Source: Methanobacteriota archaeon
GTDB taxonomy: Archaea; Thermoplasmatota; Thermoplasmata; UBA10834
Assembly (NCBI GenBank): GCA_020725925.1
Contig: DYTN01000001.1
Coordinates: 140,116-204,115, forward strand
Length of the DNA stretch: 64,000 nucleotides
Reading direction: 5' to 3'
Numbering within the stretch: position 1 is the stretch's first letter; each line of letters starts with the position of its first letter. The notes beneath the pieces were generated by a model, which made no database searches, had not been told where the DNA came from, and was given only the letters and a program-made list of their open reading frames with translations. Below, in pieces: positions 1-9,106 of the stretch. A program made the translations under genes and the position numbers.

Positions 1-417
1 CGTGACCCCATCGACCATGACGATCTGTCGAAGCTCGCCTCTCGTCTGGACGATATCTTGGACTTCATCGAGGCGGCCTCGCACAGGATGTGGTCATACG
101 AACTAAAAGCGGTGCCTCCCGAGATGGTCAAGCTGGCCGAGGTCATCCTGAGTTCGGCCAAGGAGGTCAACCACGCTGTGAGGGACCTCAGGAATTTCAA
201 GAAGAAGAACGAGATTCTGAAGCACTGCATCGAGATTAACAGGCTCGAGAACCTGGGGGACGACATCACGCACGTGGCCGTGGCCAGCCTCTTCAAGAAG
301 CACGATGCAGTTGATATCATCAAGCTCAAGGAGGTCTACGAGCACCTGGAGATGGCAACGGACAAGTGCGAGGACGCGGCAGACGTCATCAAGGACGTTT
401 TCATCAAGAACTCGTAG
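1..417 (+). CDS. PhoU-like DUF47 family protein (5' truncated)
   Basis: The reading frame is open from the first base of the window, so the start lies upstream and about 138 C-terminal residues are seen. The protein is all-helical and rich in charged heptads, ending with the EHLEMATDKCEDAADVIKDV segment typical of the DUF47/PhoU-like family. In archaea and bacteria this family is encoded beside PiT transporters and is thought to modulate them. Here the PiT gene begins 9 bases after the stop, so the two are almost certainly co-transcribed. Function as a phosphate-transport regulator is inferred from family and neighbour. Confidence 0.85.
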   Translation, partial: RDPIDHDDLSKLASRLDDILDFIEAASHRMWSYELKAVPPEMVKLAEVILSSAKEVNHAVRDLRNFKKKNEILKHCIEINRLENLGDDITHVAVASLFKKHDAVDIIKLKEVYEHLEMATDKCEDAADVIKDVFIKNS

Positions 418-426
418 GTAGGTCCG

Positions 427-1440
427 ATGGAACTCCTCAGCCTAGCGGCCATCACCATAATGATGACTCTAGGCTTCGATTTTGTCAACGGGTTTCACGA
501 TTCAGCCAATTCGATTGCAACTGTAGTCGCGACCAAGGTACTCTCGCCAATTGCCGCAGTCAGCATGGCTGCGGTCTTCAACTTCGTCGGGATCATCGTG
601 GGTCAGGAAGTGGCTAAGACTGTCGGGAAGGGCATCATCGACACCGACTTGGTGTTCGATTACGGTATCCTCCTCATCTTCTGCGCGGTGGTCGGTGCAA
701 TGGTCTGGGACATCATCACATGGTGGTTCGGGATCCCAACGTCAAGCAGCCACGCACTCGTAGGTGGTCTGATTGATGCCGGCGGGGCGGTTGCTGGATT
801 GAATGCGATCGTATGGGGTGGGACAATCAAGACCGTTTCGTTCATTGTGATCTCTCCGCTGGCAGGACTTACGGCAGCGTTCCTCCTAGCCGTTGTCGTG
901 ATACGTTTGGCGAGGAGGCTCTCCAAGACCATGGTCAACCGATGGTTCAGGAAGCTTCAGCTCGGCTCCTCTGCTTTCTACTCGTTCACCCATGGCACCA
1001 ACGATGCCCAGAAAGGCATGGGAATCATCACGCTCGTCCTTCTCCTCAACACGCCGGGGACATCGAGCATGAGCGAGTTCGTGGTCCCTCTGTGGGTGAT
1101 GGTCGCTTGCCATCTCTCGATCTCTCTGGGCACGTTCTTCGGAGGGTGGAGGATTGTCCGGACCATGGCCTCGAGGATAACCAAACTAGACCCGTACCAG
1201 GGGTTCTGCGCTGAGACGGGTGCTGCCGTGATGCTCTACGCGACCGCGAAGTTCGGCATCCCCGTGAGCACGACGCACACCATATCGGGAGGCATCATGG
1301 GTGTGGGAGCCACGCGCAGGTTGTCAGCAGTGCGATGGGGTGTCGGCAGGAAGATAGTGACTGCCTGGATCCTAACGATTCCTGCATCGGCAACGATCGC
1401 CGGAGCTCTCTTCCTGGCGCTCATCTGGCTAGGTTTCTAG
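427..1440 (+). CDS. pit: PiT family inorganic phosphate transporter
   Basis: A 337-residue integral membrane protein. The N-terminal repeat carries DFVNGFHDSANSIATVV (about residues 18-34) and the C-terminal half carries FYSFTHGTNDAQKGMGI (about 185-201); these paired GxxDxxN-type signatures are characteristic of PiT/Pho-4 permeases. The second conserved segments, GIPTSSSHALVGG and GIPVSTTHTISGG, are also present in each half, so both internal repeats are intact. It should import phosphate with a coupling cation across the cytoplasmic membrane. It follows the DUF47 gene by 9 bases. Its last 20 bases overlap the convergent small membrane gene on the other strand. Confidence 0.95.
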   Translation: MELLSLAAITIMMTLGFDFVNGFHDSANSIATVVATKVLSPIAAVSMAAVFNFVGIIVGQEVAKTVGKGIIDTDLVFDYGILLIFCAVVGAMVWDIITWWFGIPTSSSHALVGGLIDAGGAVAGLNAIVWGGTIKTVSFIVISPLAGLTAAFLLAVVVIRLARRLSKTMVNRWFRKLQLGSSAFYSFTHGTNDAQKGMGIITLVLLLNTPGTSSMSEFVVPLWVMVACHLSISLGTFFGGWRIVRTMASRITKLDPYQGFCAETGAAVMLYATAKFGIPVSTTHTISGGIMGVGATRRLSAVRWGVGRKIVTAWILTIPASATIAGALFLALIWLGF

Positions 1441-1669
1441 GAGCATCATCTGCCGGAGTGGCCGTCCGTCGCCTTCGCCTCTTCTCGTACAGGTGTATCA
1501 CATAGGTCGTGACCAAGGCAGCGCCCAAGGCACACGCGACAATGGCATATGTTGGCAAGTCGGCGAGCTTTGCCAAAGTCGTCGTCGCCGCCATGACTAC
1601 CCAGGGCAGGAGCAATTCGATGAATAGGACTGCAGGGGACCGAGGGACCTTCCTTAGCTTCTTGGCCAA
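1421..1669 (-). CDS. Small two-helix membrane protein, hypothetical
   Basis: An 82-residue protein with two hydrophobic segments (around FIELLLPWVVMAATTTL and TYAIVACALGAALVTTYVI) followed by a basic tail, EKRRRRRT. The frame is open further upstream, but that part lies inside the preceding nucleotidyltransferase gene. The TTG at 1669, five bases after that gene's stop and preceded by an AAGGTGAT-like ribosome-binding site, is the better start. It is likely translated with the nucleotidyltransferase. No family was recognised; a membrane role is inferred only from hydrophobicity. Confidence 0.6.
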   Translation of the reverse strand: MAKKLRKVPRSPAVLFIELLLPWVVMAATTTLAKLADLPTYAIVACALGAALVTTYVIHLYEKRRRRRTATPADDAPRNLAR

Positions 1670-1673
1670 GATA

Positions 1674-2660
1674 TCACCTTGGCGCGTCCGGTTTCGCGTT
1701 GCTGCGTATCTCGGATGAGACGTCAGTGCCATCAGGGATGGTCACGCCAGCATCGATGATTGAATCTACAATCCTGCAGCGTGTCCCGACTCTCGCGTCC
1801 TCCAGGATGACGGACTGCTCGACCTTCGACCCGTGTCCCACGACCGCCCTTTCGGAGATGTACGCGGACGGTCCGATGGTCGCTCCCGCAACAACGGCAC
1901 CGCCCCTGACAACGAACGGCTTCTCGAGGACAGTGCCTTCGCGGACAGCACCCCTGTCGAGTGCCCTGGAGTCGTTCCCCATGAGGGTCCAGTATGCCTC
2001 GAGGAGGTCCTCCCGACGCCCGCAGTCCACCCAGTAGCCGTCGAACCTCATGCCGAACATGCCCTTGTCGAGGATCTTCGGGAACACCTCACGCTCCATG
2101 GAGACGAACCCCTTCCCGATGTAGTCGAGGACCTCCCGCTCCAGCGCGTACGCCCCCGCGTTGATCAGGTTCGAGAAGGCCTCCTCCTTCTTCGGCTTCT
2201 CCTGGAACTTCCTGATCCTTTCGTCTTCGTCGATGTCCACGGCGCCGTACGGGGTCGGGTCGTCCACCGGCCAGAGCGATATCGACGCGATGCCTTCTTT
2301 CGCCCTGTGGAATCTGACGAACTTGTCCAGATCCAGGGAGGAGATACTGTCGCCGTTGATCACGAGGAACTGGCCGTCTATGTGGTCCTCGACGTTCTTC
2401 ACAGCACCGCCAGTGCCCATGGGCTCGGGCTCTTCAACGAGAGTGATCTTGCGCCTCGGTCGGTTCTTGCGCAGGTACTGCTCCATCATGTCCTTCTTGT
2501 AGCCGATGGGTATGATGACCTCGTCGACCTCCTTGGGAATAACATCTATTGCGTGCATCATGAGTGGCTTGCCCATGACAGGGACGAGGGGCTTGGGCAG
2601 GCGGTATGTGAGTGGCCTGAGCCTCGTCCCCATGCCTCCGACCAGCAGTACTGCCTTCAC
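1674..2660 (-). CDS. NDP-sugar nucleotidyltransferase (glucose/mannose-1-phosphate type)
   Basis: The N-terminal domain begins VKAVLLVGGMGTRLRPLT, the NTP-binding loop of sugar nucleotidyltransferases, followed by LPKPLVPVMGKPLM and the INGDSISSLD segment that binds sugar phosphate and metal. The C-terminal third (about residues 240-325) is a short left-handed beta-helix. It should make an NDP-activated sugar from NTP and sugar-1-phosphate; the substrate cannot be told. The GTG at 2660 is chosen because homologues start exactly here (MKAV-type N-terminus) and a TATA-like box (2685-2692) lies about 28 bases upstream, so the mRNA is probably leaderless. The ATGs at 2675 and 2672 would give extra unaligned residues. 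Confidence 0.9.
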   Translation of the reverse strand: MKAVLLVGGMGTRLRPLTYRLPKPLVPVMGKPLMMHAIDVIPKEVDEVIIPIGYKKDMMEQYLRKNRPRRKITLVEEPEPMGTGGAVKNVEDHIDGQFLVINGDSISSLDLDKFVRFHRAKEGIASISLWPVDDPTPYGAVDIDEDERIRKFQEKPKKEEAFSNLINAGAYALEREVLDYIGKGFVSMEREVFPKILDKGMFGMRFDGYWVDCGRREDLLEAYWTLMGNDSRALDRGAVREGTVLEKPFVVRGGAVVAGATIGPSAYISERAVVGHGSKVEQSVILEDARVGTRCRIVDSIIDAGVTIPDGTDVSSEIRSNAKPDAPR

Positions 2661-2684
2661 GGCCCCGGGCATCATGTTCGGGCG

Positions 2685-2692
2685 TATAAAAG
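2685..2692 (-). promoter_or_regulatory. TATA box of the nucleotidyltransferase gene
   Basis: The plus strand reads TATAAAAG here (CTTTTATA on the coding strand). Its centre is about 28 bases from the GTG at 2660, the spacing expected if transcription starts at or next to the start codon. This supports the shortened start. Confidence 0.6.
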
Positions 2693-2744
2693 CATCTTGC
2701 AGCGCTCCAGCTGGGATTGCAGCTCACAGGAGAGAATCGATCCT

Positions 2745-2960
2745 TCAGAGGGGGGAGATGCTCACGACATTGTTCCCGCGGAGGATCACTGTCCCGAGCC
2801 TCTTGACGGAGTCGGCGTTGGTCTCCTCAGTGTCCTCGAGCACCATGTTCAGGTAGTCGTCAAAACCCGCGAGTGTGCCCACAAGGAGTCTGCTGTCCTT
2901 CAGCAGGAGAGAGACCTTCTTGTTCATGGATTTCTCTAACAGACTTAGAGGCATCACCAT
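2745..2960 (-). CDS. lsm: Archaeal Sm-like (Lsm) RNA-binding protein
   Basis: A 71-residue Sm fold. The Sm1 motif covers NKKVSLLLKDSRLLVGTLAGFDDYLNMVLEDTEE, including the GFDDYLN segment and the LED end; the Sm2 motif ends LGTVILRGNNVVSIS, with the RGNNV signature. Archaeal Lsm proteins form ring-shaped oligomers that bind U-rich RNA and act in RNA metabolism. The length is normal. It sits between the nucleotidyltransferase, which has its own promoter, and the duplicated membrane protein, all on the minus strand. No ribosomal L37e gene, its frequent archaeal neighbour, is seen beside it. Confidence 0.93.
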   Translation of the reverse strand: MVMPLSLLEKSMNKKVSLLLKDSRLLVGTLAGFDDYLNMVLEDTEETNADSVKRLGTVILRGNNVVSISPL

Positions 2961-2991
2961 CTCAAATCACGCTCTTGTCAATGCCTGAGGC

Positions 2992-4005
2992 TCACTTAAA
3001 GCTTTTCGTGGCGCTCGCGGGAATCAGGGACGCGGCCGTGATGCCCCTCTTCTCCGCTGGCTGCCCCCACGCCACGAGCCTCCCGAGGACGTTGTTGTTC
3101 CTGCCGAAGTATCCGGCTCCGACAGGGAGGAAGAACGAGGCGGCGACCATGGCGAGGGCGATGGCCCCGACGTACACGCCCAGCCCGGTCTCCAGAGACC
3201 AGGTCCTGGAAGCTGCGTGGAAAACGCCGGTGTTCGATGAGATGTCGACATACAGCCAGTAGAACCCGACGAGCTGCACGAGGCTCGCCAGGGGAGTGAC
3301 AAAAGCCGCTGCGGAGCCTATCAGGAAGAGCCACGCGAACAGCTCCACACGGCCCTCGATCAGGTAGCCGTACATCGAGACCTCGACCGGTGACTGAGGC
3401 GTCAGGAAGTGGGTCTCCGTCAGCCAGGGCAGAGATATCGCGACGAACGCCAGCAGTGCGCCCCCGACGCAAAGCATGTTCACCCTCAGTTTCACCGTGG
3501 GCCCGTACGGACATGTGGTGAGGTAACGGCAGGCGGATTTGATGGGCTGGTGCCAGAAGTGAAGCCGCCTCGGGTAGCCGACGCCCGACGGCCTGAAGAA
3601 GCTGAACACGACGATAGCAGCGGAGGCCAGCGCGAGGTACGCCCCCAGCCAAACCTCCTGGCCTCCCGGCATGTCCCTGTAGCCGAGCGGATAGAGGTAG
3701 AGCACGCCCAGGACGCCTGAGAGGAGCAGGAACCCCGCGGACGGGCTGAGGAAAGCGAGCCCCATGCCCAGCAGCATCAGCGTCACGGCGAAGGTGAACG
3801 GCCAGCCGTAGTCGAACGAGTCGGGTAGTATGGTGTAGACGTAGTCGTCCTGCGGAGCCGAGGAGAGGTCTCCGTAGTGCATCAGCGGCAAGAACAGGGA
3901 GACGACGCCCAGCGCGGCGCCTGCGATGCAGAGCAGGTTGACCTTGAGGCCCGTCCGGTTCCCTCCAGGCAGGAATCGGCTGGGCGGCGCCTTAAGCCTT
4001 TCCAT
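2992..4005 (-). CDS. Membrane protein with internal duplication, unknown function
   Basis: A 337-residue polytopic protein made of two similar halves. Half one starts LKVNLLCIAGAALGVVSLFLPL and ends FFRPSGVGYPRRLHFWHQP; half two starts LRVNMLCVGGALLAFVAISLPW and ends FFLPVGAGYFGRNNNVLGRLVAWGQP. Each half has about four hydrophobic segments, giving about eight membrane passes. No transporter or enzyme motif was recognised. It follows scpB on the same strand with about 55 bases between, so it may be read from the smc operon. The ATG at 4005 is the only good start; no strong promoter was seen in front of it. Confidence 0.75.
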   Translation of the reverse strand: MERLKAPPSRFLPGGNRTGLKVNLLCIAGAALGVVSLFLPLMHYGDLSSAPQDDYVYTILPDSFDYGWPFTFAVTLMLLGMGLAFLSPSAGFLLLSGVLGVLYLYPLGYRDMPGGQEVWLGAYLALASAAIVVFSFFRPSGVGYPRRLHFWHQPIKSACRYLTTCPYGPTVKLRVNMLCVGGALLAFVAISLPWLTETHFLTPQSPVEVSMYGYLIEGRVELFAWLFLIGSAAAFVTPLASLVQLVGFYWLYVDISSNTGVFHAASRTWSLETGLGVYVGAIALAMVAASFFLPVGAGYFGRNNNVLGRLVAWGQPAEKRGITAASLIPASATKSFK

Positions 4006-4061
4006 ACGATTGCTCGAACGGGCTTCTCAGAAGTGATACGATTCGAGACGGGTGCGAGCTG

Positions 4062-4577
4062 TCAAGGGCTCTTTCCCTTCTTCCTGACGAGCTCCCCCTC
4101 GAGCCATGCCTTGACCTCCTGCCTCGAGCGGGCGTCTATTCCGAAGGTCTCGATGAACCTCTTGGTGGTCGTCAGCTCCACGCTCTTCTTCTTCGGCCTG
4201 CCCTTGACCAACCCGAGCTCCGTTAGCTGCCTCACGTCGTCGTAGATCCTGCTCCCGACGAGGTCGAACATCTTGCTCTGCAGCACGGGCTGGTAGTATG
4301 CTATCAGCGAGGCCGTCTTGAGCACGTCCTTCGGTACTTTGAGGTCCGCCAGCCTCCCGGCGGGCTCCGTGAACTCCTTCTTGACCTGCATCGCGTACCT
4401 CGGGCCCATCTTGGCTATCTCTATGGCCCTGTCGGAGTCGTTGTACTCGTCCATCAGCTTCTTCAGCGCGGCTCGTATTGTCCTCGAGTCCAGCGCCGAG
4501 GCCATCTGGAGCTCCGACACGGTCACCGGTTTGGCCGCGGAGAACAGCTCGGCCTCTATGATCCTCTCGCTCCTCAC
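4062..4577 (-). CDS. scpB: Segregation and condensation protein ScpB
   Basis: A 171-residue winged-helix protein. It contains IIEAELFSAAKPVTVSELQ near the N-terminus and the ScpB segment DVLKTASLIAYYQPVLQSKMFDLVG in the middle, followed by the TELGLVKGRPKKKSVELTTTKRFIETFG second wing. ScpB binds ScpA and modulates the SMC ring in chromosome organisation. The open frame runs upstream into scpA, but the GTG at 4577 overlaps the scpA stop (GTGA), which indicates translational coupling. The basic tail (RKKGKSP) is short. Archaeal ScpB proteins are divergent, but the position confirms the call. Confidence 0.88.
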   Translation of the reverse strand: MRSERIIEAELFSAAKPVTVSELQMASALDSRTIRAALKKLMDEYNDSDRAIEIAKMGPRYAMQVKKEFTEPAGRLADLKVPKDVLKTASLIAYYQPVLQSKMFDLVGSRIYDDVRQLTELGLVKGRPKKKSVELTTTKRFIETFGIDARSRQEVKAWLEGELVRKKGKSP

Positions 4578-5503
4578 TTCACCACCGATGCCTCTTCCAC
4601 CTTGGCTGCGACTGTGACTGTGGCGTCCTCGAGCTGCGCGATGTCCCAAGGCACCTTGACCTCCAGGAATATCTCGCCGAACGGGAGCTTCTCCTGCCAG
4701 ATGTGTATCTTGCCTATCCGGGCGAGGAACAGGAGGGATATGAACACCTTGACCCTGTCCTCCTTGCCTCCCGCGTACAGGTCGCATATGGGCACTGAGC
4801 CGCCGCCGCACTTCTGGATGCGCTCCCAGACCAAGGCGATGTCCTCCTCGAGGTTCTCCTTGTGGGCTTTGTCGTCGAACTCCGGCCTGCGGTACTTCTG
4901 CATGAACTTGGCGAGCTCGAGCCTGATGTCGCTCTCCCTCTTCGCGTCCTCGAACGCGTCCAGCAGGTCTACCAGCGTCACGGGCCGCTCCGACTTGCGC
5001 CTGACCTTCTCCTGGATGGGCTGCTCATCCATATGAAGGAGCATCTCCCCCATGCCCAGCTCGAAAGGCTCCAAGAAGAGGTCGAGGTGGTCGGGGTCCC
5101 AGCCGTCGAACATGAGCTCGACCTGCTCCGGCCTGTCCACCCTCTGCAGGACCTGCTCGCTCTGGAGCCTCAGTATCTCCCAGGCCATGTAGACTATCTT
5201 GCCGGCAATGATCAGGTTGAGCTCGCTCGCCTTCCTAATCCTGCTCAGGTACATCTTCGAGAACTCTATGAGGTTGATGTCCCATGGGTTCATCTGGTTG
5301 TTCACGACCAGCTCGAACACCAGCGCGACGCTCCTCTCGAACGGGTCCTCGGAGGGCACCAGGGTGCCATTCTGCATGTCGCCGACCATGTCCAGGTAGT
5401 GCTGCAGCCTCTCCTCCTTCCCTACGCCGGAATCCTCTTCTATGATCGCCTTGTGGAACATGAGGTGGTTGAGCACGTCCCCGCACTCGGATGTGAAGCT
5501 CAT
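4574..5503 (-). CDS. scpA: Segregation and condensation protein ScpA (kleisin)
   Basis: A 309-residue kleisin. Its N-terminal part contains NPWDINLIEFSKMYLSRI, the conserved ScpA helix that contacts the SMC neck, followed by the IVYMAWEILRLQSEQVL helix. The C-terminal winged helix includes VFISLLFLARIGKIHIWQE. ScpA bridges the two heads of the SMC dimer. The start ATG directly follows the smc stop codon (TAG then ATG), and the end overlaps scpB by four bases, so all three subunits come from one message. Confidence 0.93.
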   Translation of the reverse strand: MSFTSECGDVLNHLMFHKAIIEEDSGVGKEERLQHYLDMVGDMQNGTLVPSEDPFERSVALVFELVVNNQMNPWDINLIEFSKMYLSRIRKASELNLIIAGKIVYMAWEILRLQSEQVLQRVDRPEQVELMFDGWDPDHLDLFLEPFELGMGEMLLHMDEQPIQEKVRRKSERPVTLVDLLDAFEDAKRESDIRLELAKFMQKYRRPEFDDKAHKENLEEDIALVWERIQKCGGGSVPICDLYAGGKEDRVKVFISLLFLARIGKIHIWQEKLPFGEIFLEVKVPWDIAQLEDATVTVAAKVEEASVVK

Positions 5504-8500
5504 CTACGCGGCCTCCTCGACCTTGTGTTCCGACTCAGGCTCAGCAGGCTCCTCCGCTCCCTCGCCGATGTTCGGCTTCATCACTATCTCCGAGAGCCCC
5601 TCGCGCTGCATCGTGACGCCCAATATGTGGTCCGCCTCCTTGAGCGTCACATTCCTGAGCGAGATCTGTATGAACTGGGCGTTCTTGGAGCTCCTCTTTA
5701 TGGCGTGGGCCACGTTCTCGGCGTTCACTCCGTCGAGGAACATGTCCACCTCGTCCAGCAGATAGAACGGCGAGGGCTCGTAGGCCTGGATAGCGAATAT
5801 GAACGCCAACGCGGTCAGGCTCTTCTGGCCTCCTGACAGGGCTTCCATCCGGACGGCCTTCATGTCCTTCGGCCTCGCCTTCATGATCAGCCCTCCCGCG
5901 AGCGGGTCCTCCTCGTTCTCGAGCAGCAGCTCCGCCTCTCCGCCGTTCGACAGCTCCGCGAACATCTTCTTGAAGTTCTCGTTGATGGCCACGAAGATCT
6001 TGTTGAACCCGAGCTTCTTCTTGTCGTTGAGCTCGGCCACGAGCTTGTTCAGGTTGGACTTCTGTTTCTCAAGCCTGGAGATCTCCTCCTTGAGCCCCTC
6101 GAACCTGGACTTCCTGTCCTCGTACTCGTCAATCGCCTTGAGGTTGACCGCGCCAAGCCCGGCCATCTTCCTCTCGCAGTCCGCAACTGTGAGCCTGAGG
6201 TCCTCCATCGAGGGCATCTCCTTCGGGAGCACCAGATTGGAGTACTGCGCGAACTCCGCCTCTGCCTCCTGGAGCTTCTTCTCGGCCTCCGCGACCTTGC
6301 TCTGGAGGCTGAGCACGAAGTCGCAGCTGGTCTGGACCTTCGTGATGACCTTCTCGATGTTCGCCTCTGTGTCCGTCTTCTTCTTGTAGAGCGTGTCCCG
6401 CTTCGTCCTGAGCGTGTTGAGTTTGTCGCCCATCGACCGCTCCATCTTCTGAAGCGCCTTGAGCTCGGTCTCTTGCTGTGCCTGCTTCGAGACGTTCTCC
6501 TTGCCCTTCAGCTTCTGCTCCTGAATCTTCTCCTCGGTCTGCTGGATGCCCGCGACGAGCTCGTCCCGCCTACTCTGGACGAGCTCTATCTGCTTCGTCA
6601 CAGTCTGCATCTCAGAGTTGAGGTTCGCTACCTCGTTCGCGAGGTCCAGGATCTCCGTCTCGAGCTGCTTCAGCTGCTTGGACAGCTCGTGCGGCGTCGC
6701 CTCGAGGAGCTTCTTGTCCTTTGCCTCCTTCTTCTTCTTGGTCTTCTCGATGTCGCCCTGGAACTTGGACAGGTCCTCCTTGGTCTTCTCCAGCAGGTCG
6801 AGGCACTCCGCCAGCTCCTTGTTCTTCGCCCCGAGTTCGGCCTCAATCGATGCCACCTTCTGCTCGAACTCCTTCTGCTTCGTCTCGAGGGCGCTTATCT
6901 TGACCCCTTCCCCGGAGTCCTTGACAGTGATGTCCCTCAGGCTCGCCTCGAGCTGGGTCAGCTCGGTCTTCAGCTGAGCTAGCTCCGCCTGGGCCTTCTC
7001 TGACTCGTCGATGGCCTTCCTGAGCTCAGCCGCCTTCTTCTCGATCCTGCTCTCCGACGGCGCCCCGAACTTCATCAGGTTCTTCTCGAGCGTGCCACCC
7101 ACCATGGCCCCGCTGGCCTCCGCCAGCTCGCCGTCTAGGGTCACGAGCCTGACACCGCCCATCCACTTCCTCGCCTCGTCCAGGTTCTTGGTGACGACTG
7201 TGTCCCCGAACACGAACCAGAAGGCCGTCTTGTACTTCTCCTCGAACTTGACCAGGTCTATCGCGAACCCGAGGGAACCCTGGGCGGCCATGATGGCCTT
7301 TCCCCTCGGCCTGCCGTCCATCATCTTGTTGAGTGGGAGGAAGGTCGCCCTGCCGATCTTGTTCTTCTTGAGGTATGTTATGCATTCGGAGGCGACGGCG
7401 TCGGTGTCCACGACGATGGCCTGCATCCTCGCGCCGGCGGCGACGTTCATGGCGTTCTCGTAGTCCTCGTCGACCTCTGCCAGCTCCGCGATGGTCCCGT
7501 GGATGCCCTTGATGGCGCCCTTGTCCCTGCACTCGAGTATCGTGCCCACAGCGCTGGCGTAGCCCTTCCTGACCTGGTCTACCGCCTCCGCCTCGGCCTT
7601 GAGCTGGTTGTACTCCCTCGTAAGCGTCTTGACGGCGTTCTCGAGCTCCTGGTACTCCGCGAGCAGCTTCCGCTCCTTGTTCCTCTTGGCCTGGTACTCC
7701 TCCTGTAGCTTCCTGGAGCCCTGGGTGGAGCTCTTCGTCTCGTTCTTGAGCTCCTTGATGGACCACTCGCAGTCCTTGAGCTCGAACTCGTAGGTCTTCT
7801 TGGTCTCCTCGAGGTTCGCGATGTCTATCTTGAGCCTCGAGACCTTGTCGTTGAGCCTGTCCTGCTCCAGTGTAAGGGCGTGGAGCTTCTCCTCCTTGGA
7901 GGTGACCTCGACCGAGAGCCCAAGGGCCTCCTTCTGCAGGCTGCTGAGCTCGGAATCCGACTTGGACAGCTCGTCCTGGTGCCCCTGCAGCTTCGCACGC
8001 TTGCCCTCGAGCAGCTTCGACTTCTTCCCGAACTGGTCCTCGACCGGCTTGAGCCTCTCCTGGAGCTCCCCCAGGTCCTTCTCGACGGCCTTGAGGTCCT
8101 CGCCCTGGGCCCTCTTGACCTCCTTGAGCGACTCGGCCATCTCGTCCGCGTTCTGGGCGGCGTCCTTGGCGCGGGCAATCTCTATCCTGAGGTTGTCGAT
8201 CTTCTCCTTGACCTCCTTCGCCTCCTCGCCCCCGCGCTCAGTAATCTCTTGCTCGACCTGCGTCAGCTGGGCGGAGACGTCCTCCAGCTCCTTGCCCAGC
8301 TCCTCCTTCTTCTTGTCCGCCCTGTCCTTCTCGGCGGTGTAGCTTGTTATCTGCTCGTTGAGGGATGACAGCTCCCGGTCCACGGAGCCCTGCCGCTTGA
8401 CCACGAGGCAGGCCTGGGCGGACGCGAGGCTGTCGTGCAGCTCCTTGTACTTCATCGCGCCCTCCCTGTCCGCGTCGAGCTGCTTCATCTGCTTCTTGAT

Positions 8501-9106
8501 CTCGTCGAGTATGATGCTCAGCCTGGCGATGTTCTCCTCCGCGGCGGCCTTCTCCTTCTCGGCGCTCTGGATCTCCTCGTCGAACCTGGTTATGCCCGAG
8601 ATGTCGTCCAGGATGCGCCTCCTCTCGAGGTTGGTCATCTCCGTTATGCGCGTGATGTCCCCCTGTTGGACGAAGTTGTACCCGTCCGCGCTTATGCGCG
8701 CGTTGGCGAGGAGGTTGTCAAACTCTCCCAAGGAGGATTTCCTGTCGTTGACGTAGAAGTAGGAGTAGTATCCCTCCACGTTGTCGGATACGCGCACGAC
8801 GCGCGTGAGCTTGACCTTGTCAGTGTCTATGGGGATGAGCCGGTCGGAGTTGTCGAAGACGAGGCTGACCGACGTCTCCTTGGCCGGCTTCTTGTCCTTG
8901 CCGCCGTTGAAGATGAGGTCCGTGAGCTTCCCCGCCCTGATGACACGTGAGCTCCTGGGCCCAAGGACGAACAGGATGGCGTCGGAGATGTTCGACTTGC
9001 CAGCGCCGTTCGGCCCCGTGACGGCGCTGAACCCCTGGAGCAGTGGGATTCTGGTCTTTCGTGCGAACGACTTGAAGTTCTCGAGCTCTATCTCCTTCAG
9101 GTACAT
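5504..9106 (-). CDS. smc: Chromosome segregation ATPase SMC
   Basis: A protein of about 1200 residues with full SMC architecture: Walker A GPNGAGKSN (residues 31-39), a long coiled coil to about residue 500, a hinge of about 150 residues around GIHGTIAELAEVDEDYENAM, a returning coiled coil, then the ABC signature LSGGQKSLTALAF and Walker B FYLLDEVDMFLD. It entraps DNA and organises chromosomes with ScpA and ScpB. The ATG at 9106 is chosen over the TTG 15 bases upstream because homologues begin MYLKEIELENFKSF and a GGGAAGGG ribosome site precedes it. The C-terminal 40 residues are acidic. Confidence 0.97.
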   Translation of the reverse strand: MYLKEIELENFKSFARKTRIPLLQGFSAVTGPNGAGKSNISDAILFVLGPRSSRVIRAGKLTDLIFNGGKDKKPAKETSVSLVFDNSDRLIPIDTDKVKLTRVVRVSDNVEGYYSYFYVNDRKSSLGEFDNLLANARISADGYNFVQQGDITRITEMTNLERRRILDDISGITRFDEEIQSAEKEKAAAEENIARLSIILDEIKKQMKQLDADREGAMKYKELHDSLASAQACLVVKRQGSVDRELSSLNEQITSYTAEKDRADKKKEELGKELEDVSAQLTQVEQEITERGGEEAKEVKEKIDNLRIEIARAKDAAQNADEMAESLKEVKRAQGEDLKAVEKDLGELQERLKPVEDQFGKKSKLLEGKRAKLQGHQDELSKSDSELSSLQKEALGLSVEVTSKEEKLHALTLEQDRLNDKVSRLKIDIANLEETKKTYEFELKDCEWSIKELKNETKSSTQGSRKLQEEYQAKRNKERKLLAEYQELENAVKTLTREYNQLKAEAEAVDQVRKGYASAVGTILECRDKGAIKGIHGTIAELAEVDEDYENAMNVAAGARMQAIVVDTDAVASECITYLKKNKIGRATFLPLNKMMDGRPRGKAIMAAQGSLGFAIDLVKFEEKYKTAFWFVFGDTVVTKNLDEARKWMGGVRLVTLDGELAEASGAMVGGTLEKNLMKFGAPSESRIEKKAAELRKAIDESEKAQAELAQLKTELTQLEASLRDITVKDSGEGVKISALETKQKEFEQKVASIEAELGAKNKELAECLDLLEKTKEDLSKFQGDIEKTKKKKEAKDKKLLEATPHELSKQLKQLETEILDLANEVANLNSEMQTVTKQIELVQSRRDELVAGIQQTEEKIQEQKLKGKENVSKQAQQETELKALQKMERSMGDKLNTLRTKRDTLYKKKTDTEANIEKVITKVQTSCDFVLSLQSKVAEAEKKLQEAEAEFAQYSNLVLPKEMPSMEDLRLTVADCERKMAGLGAVNLKAIDEYEDRKSRFEGLKEEISRLEKQKSNLNKLVAELNDKKKLGFNKIFVAINENFKKMFAELSNGGEAELLLENEEDPLAGGLIMKARPKDMKAVRMEALSGGQKSLTALAFIFAIQAYEPSPFYLLDEVDMFLDGVNAENVAHAIKRSSKNAQFIQISLRNVTLKEADHILGVTMQREGLSEIVMKPNIGEGAEEPAEPESEHKVEEAA

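Noticed and set aside
1833-2939. 368-codon plus-strand open frame
   Set aside because: It is antisense to the nucleotidyltransferase and Lsm genes, is rich in Val/Leu/Glu/Arg as expected for a complement of GC-rich coding DNA, and has no recognisable domain.
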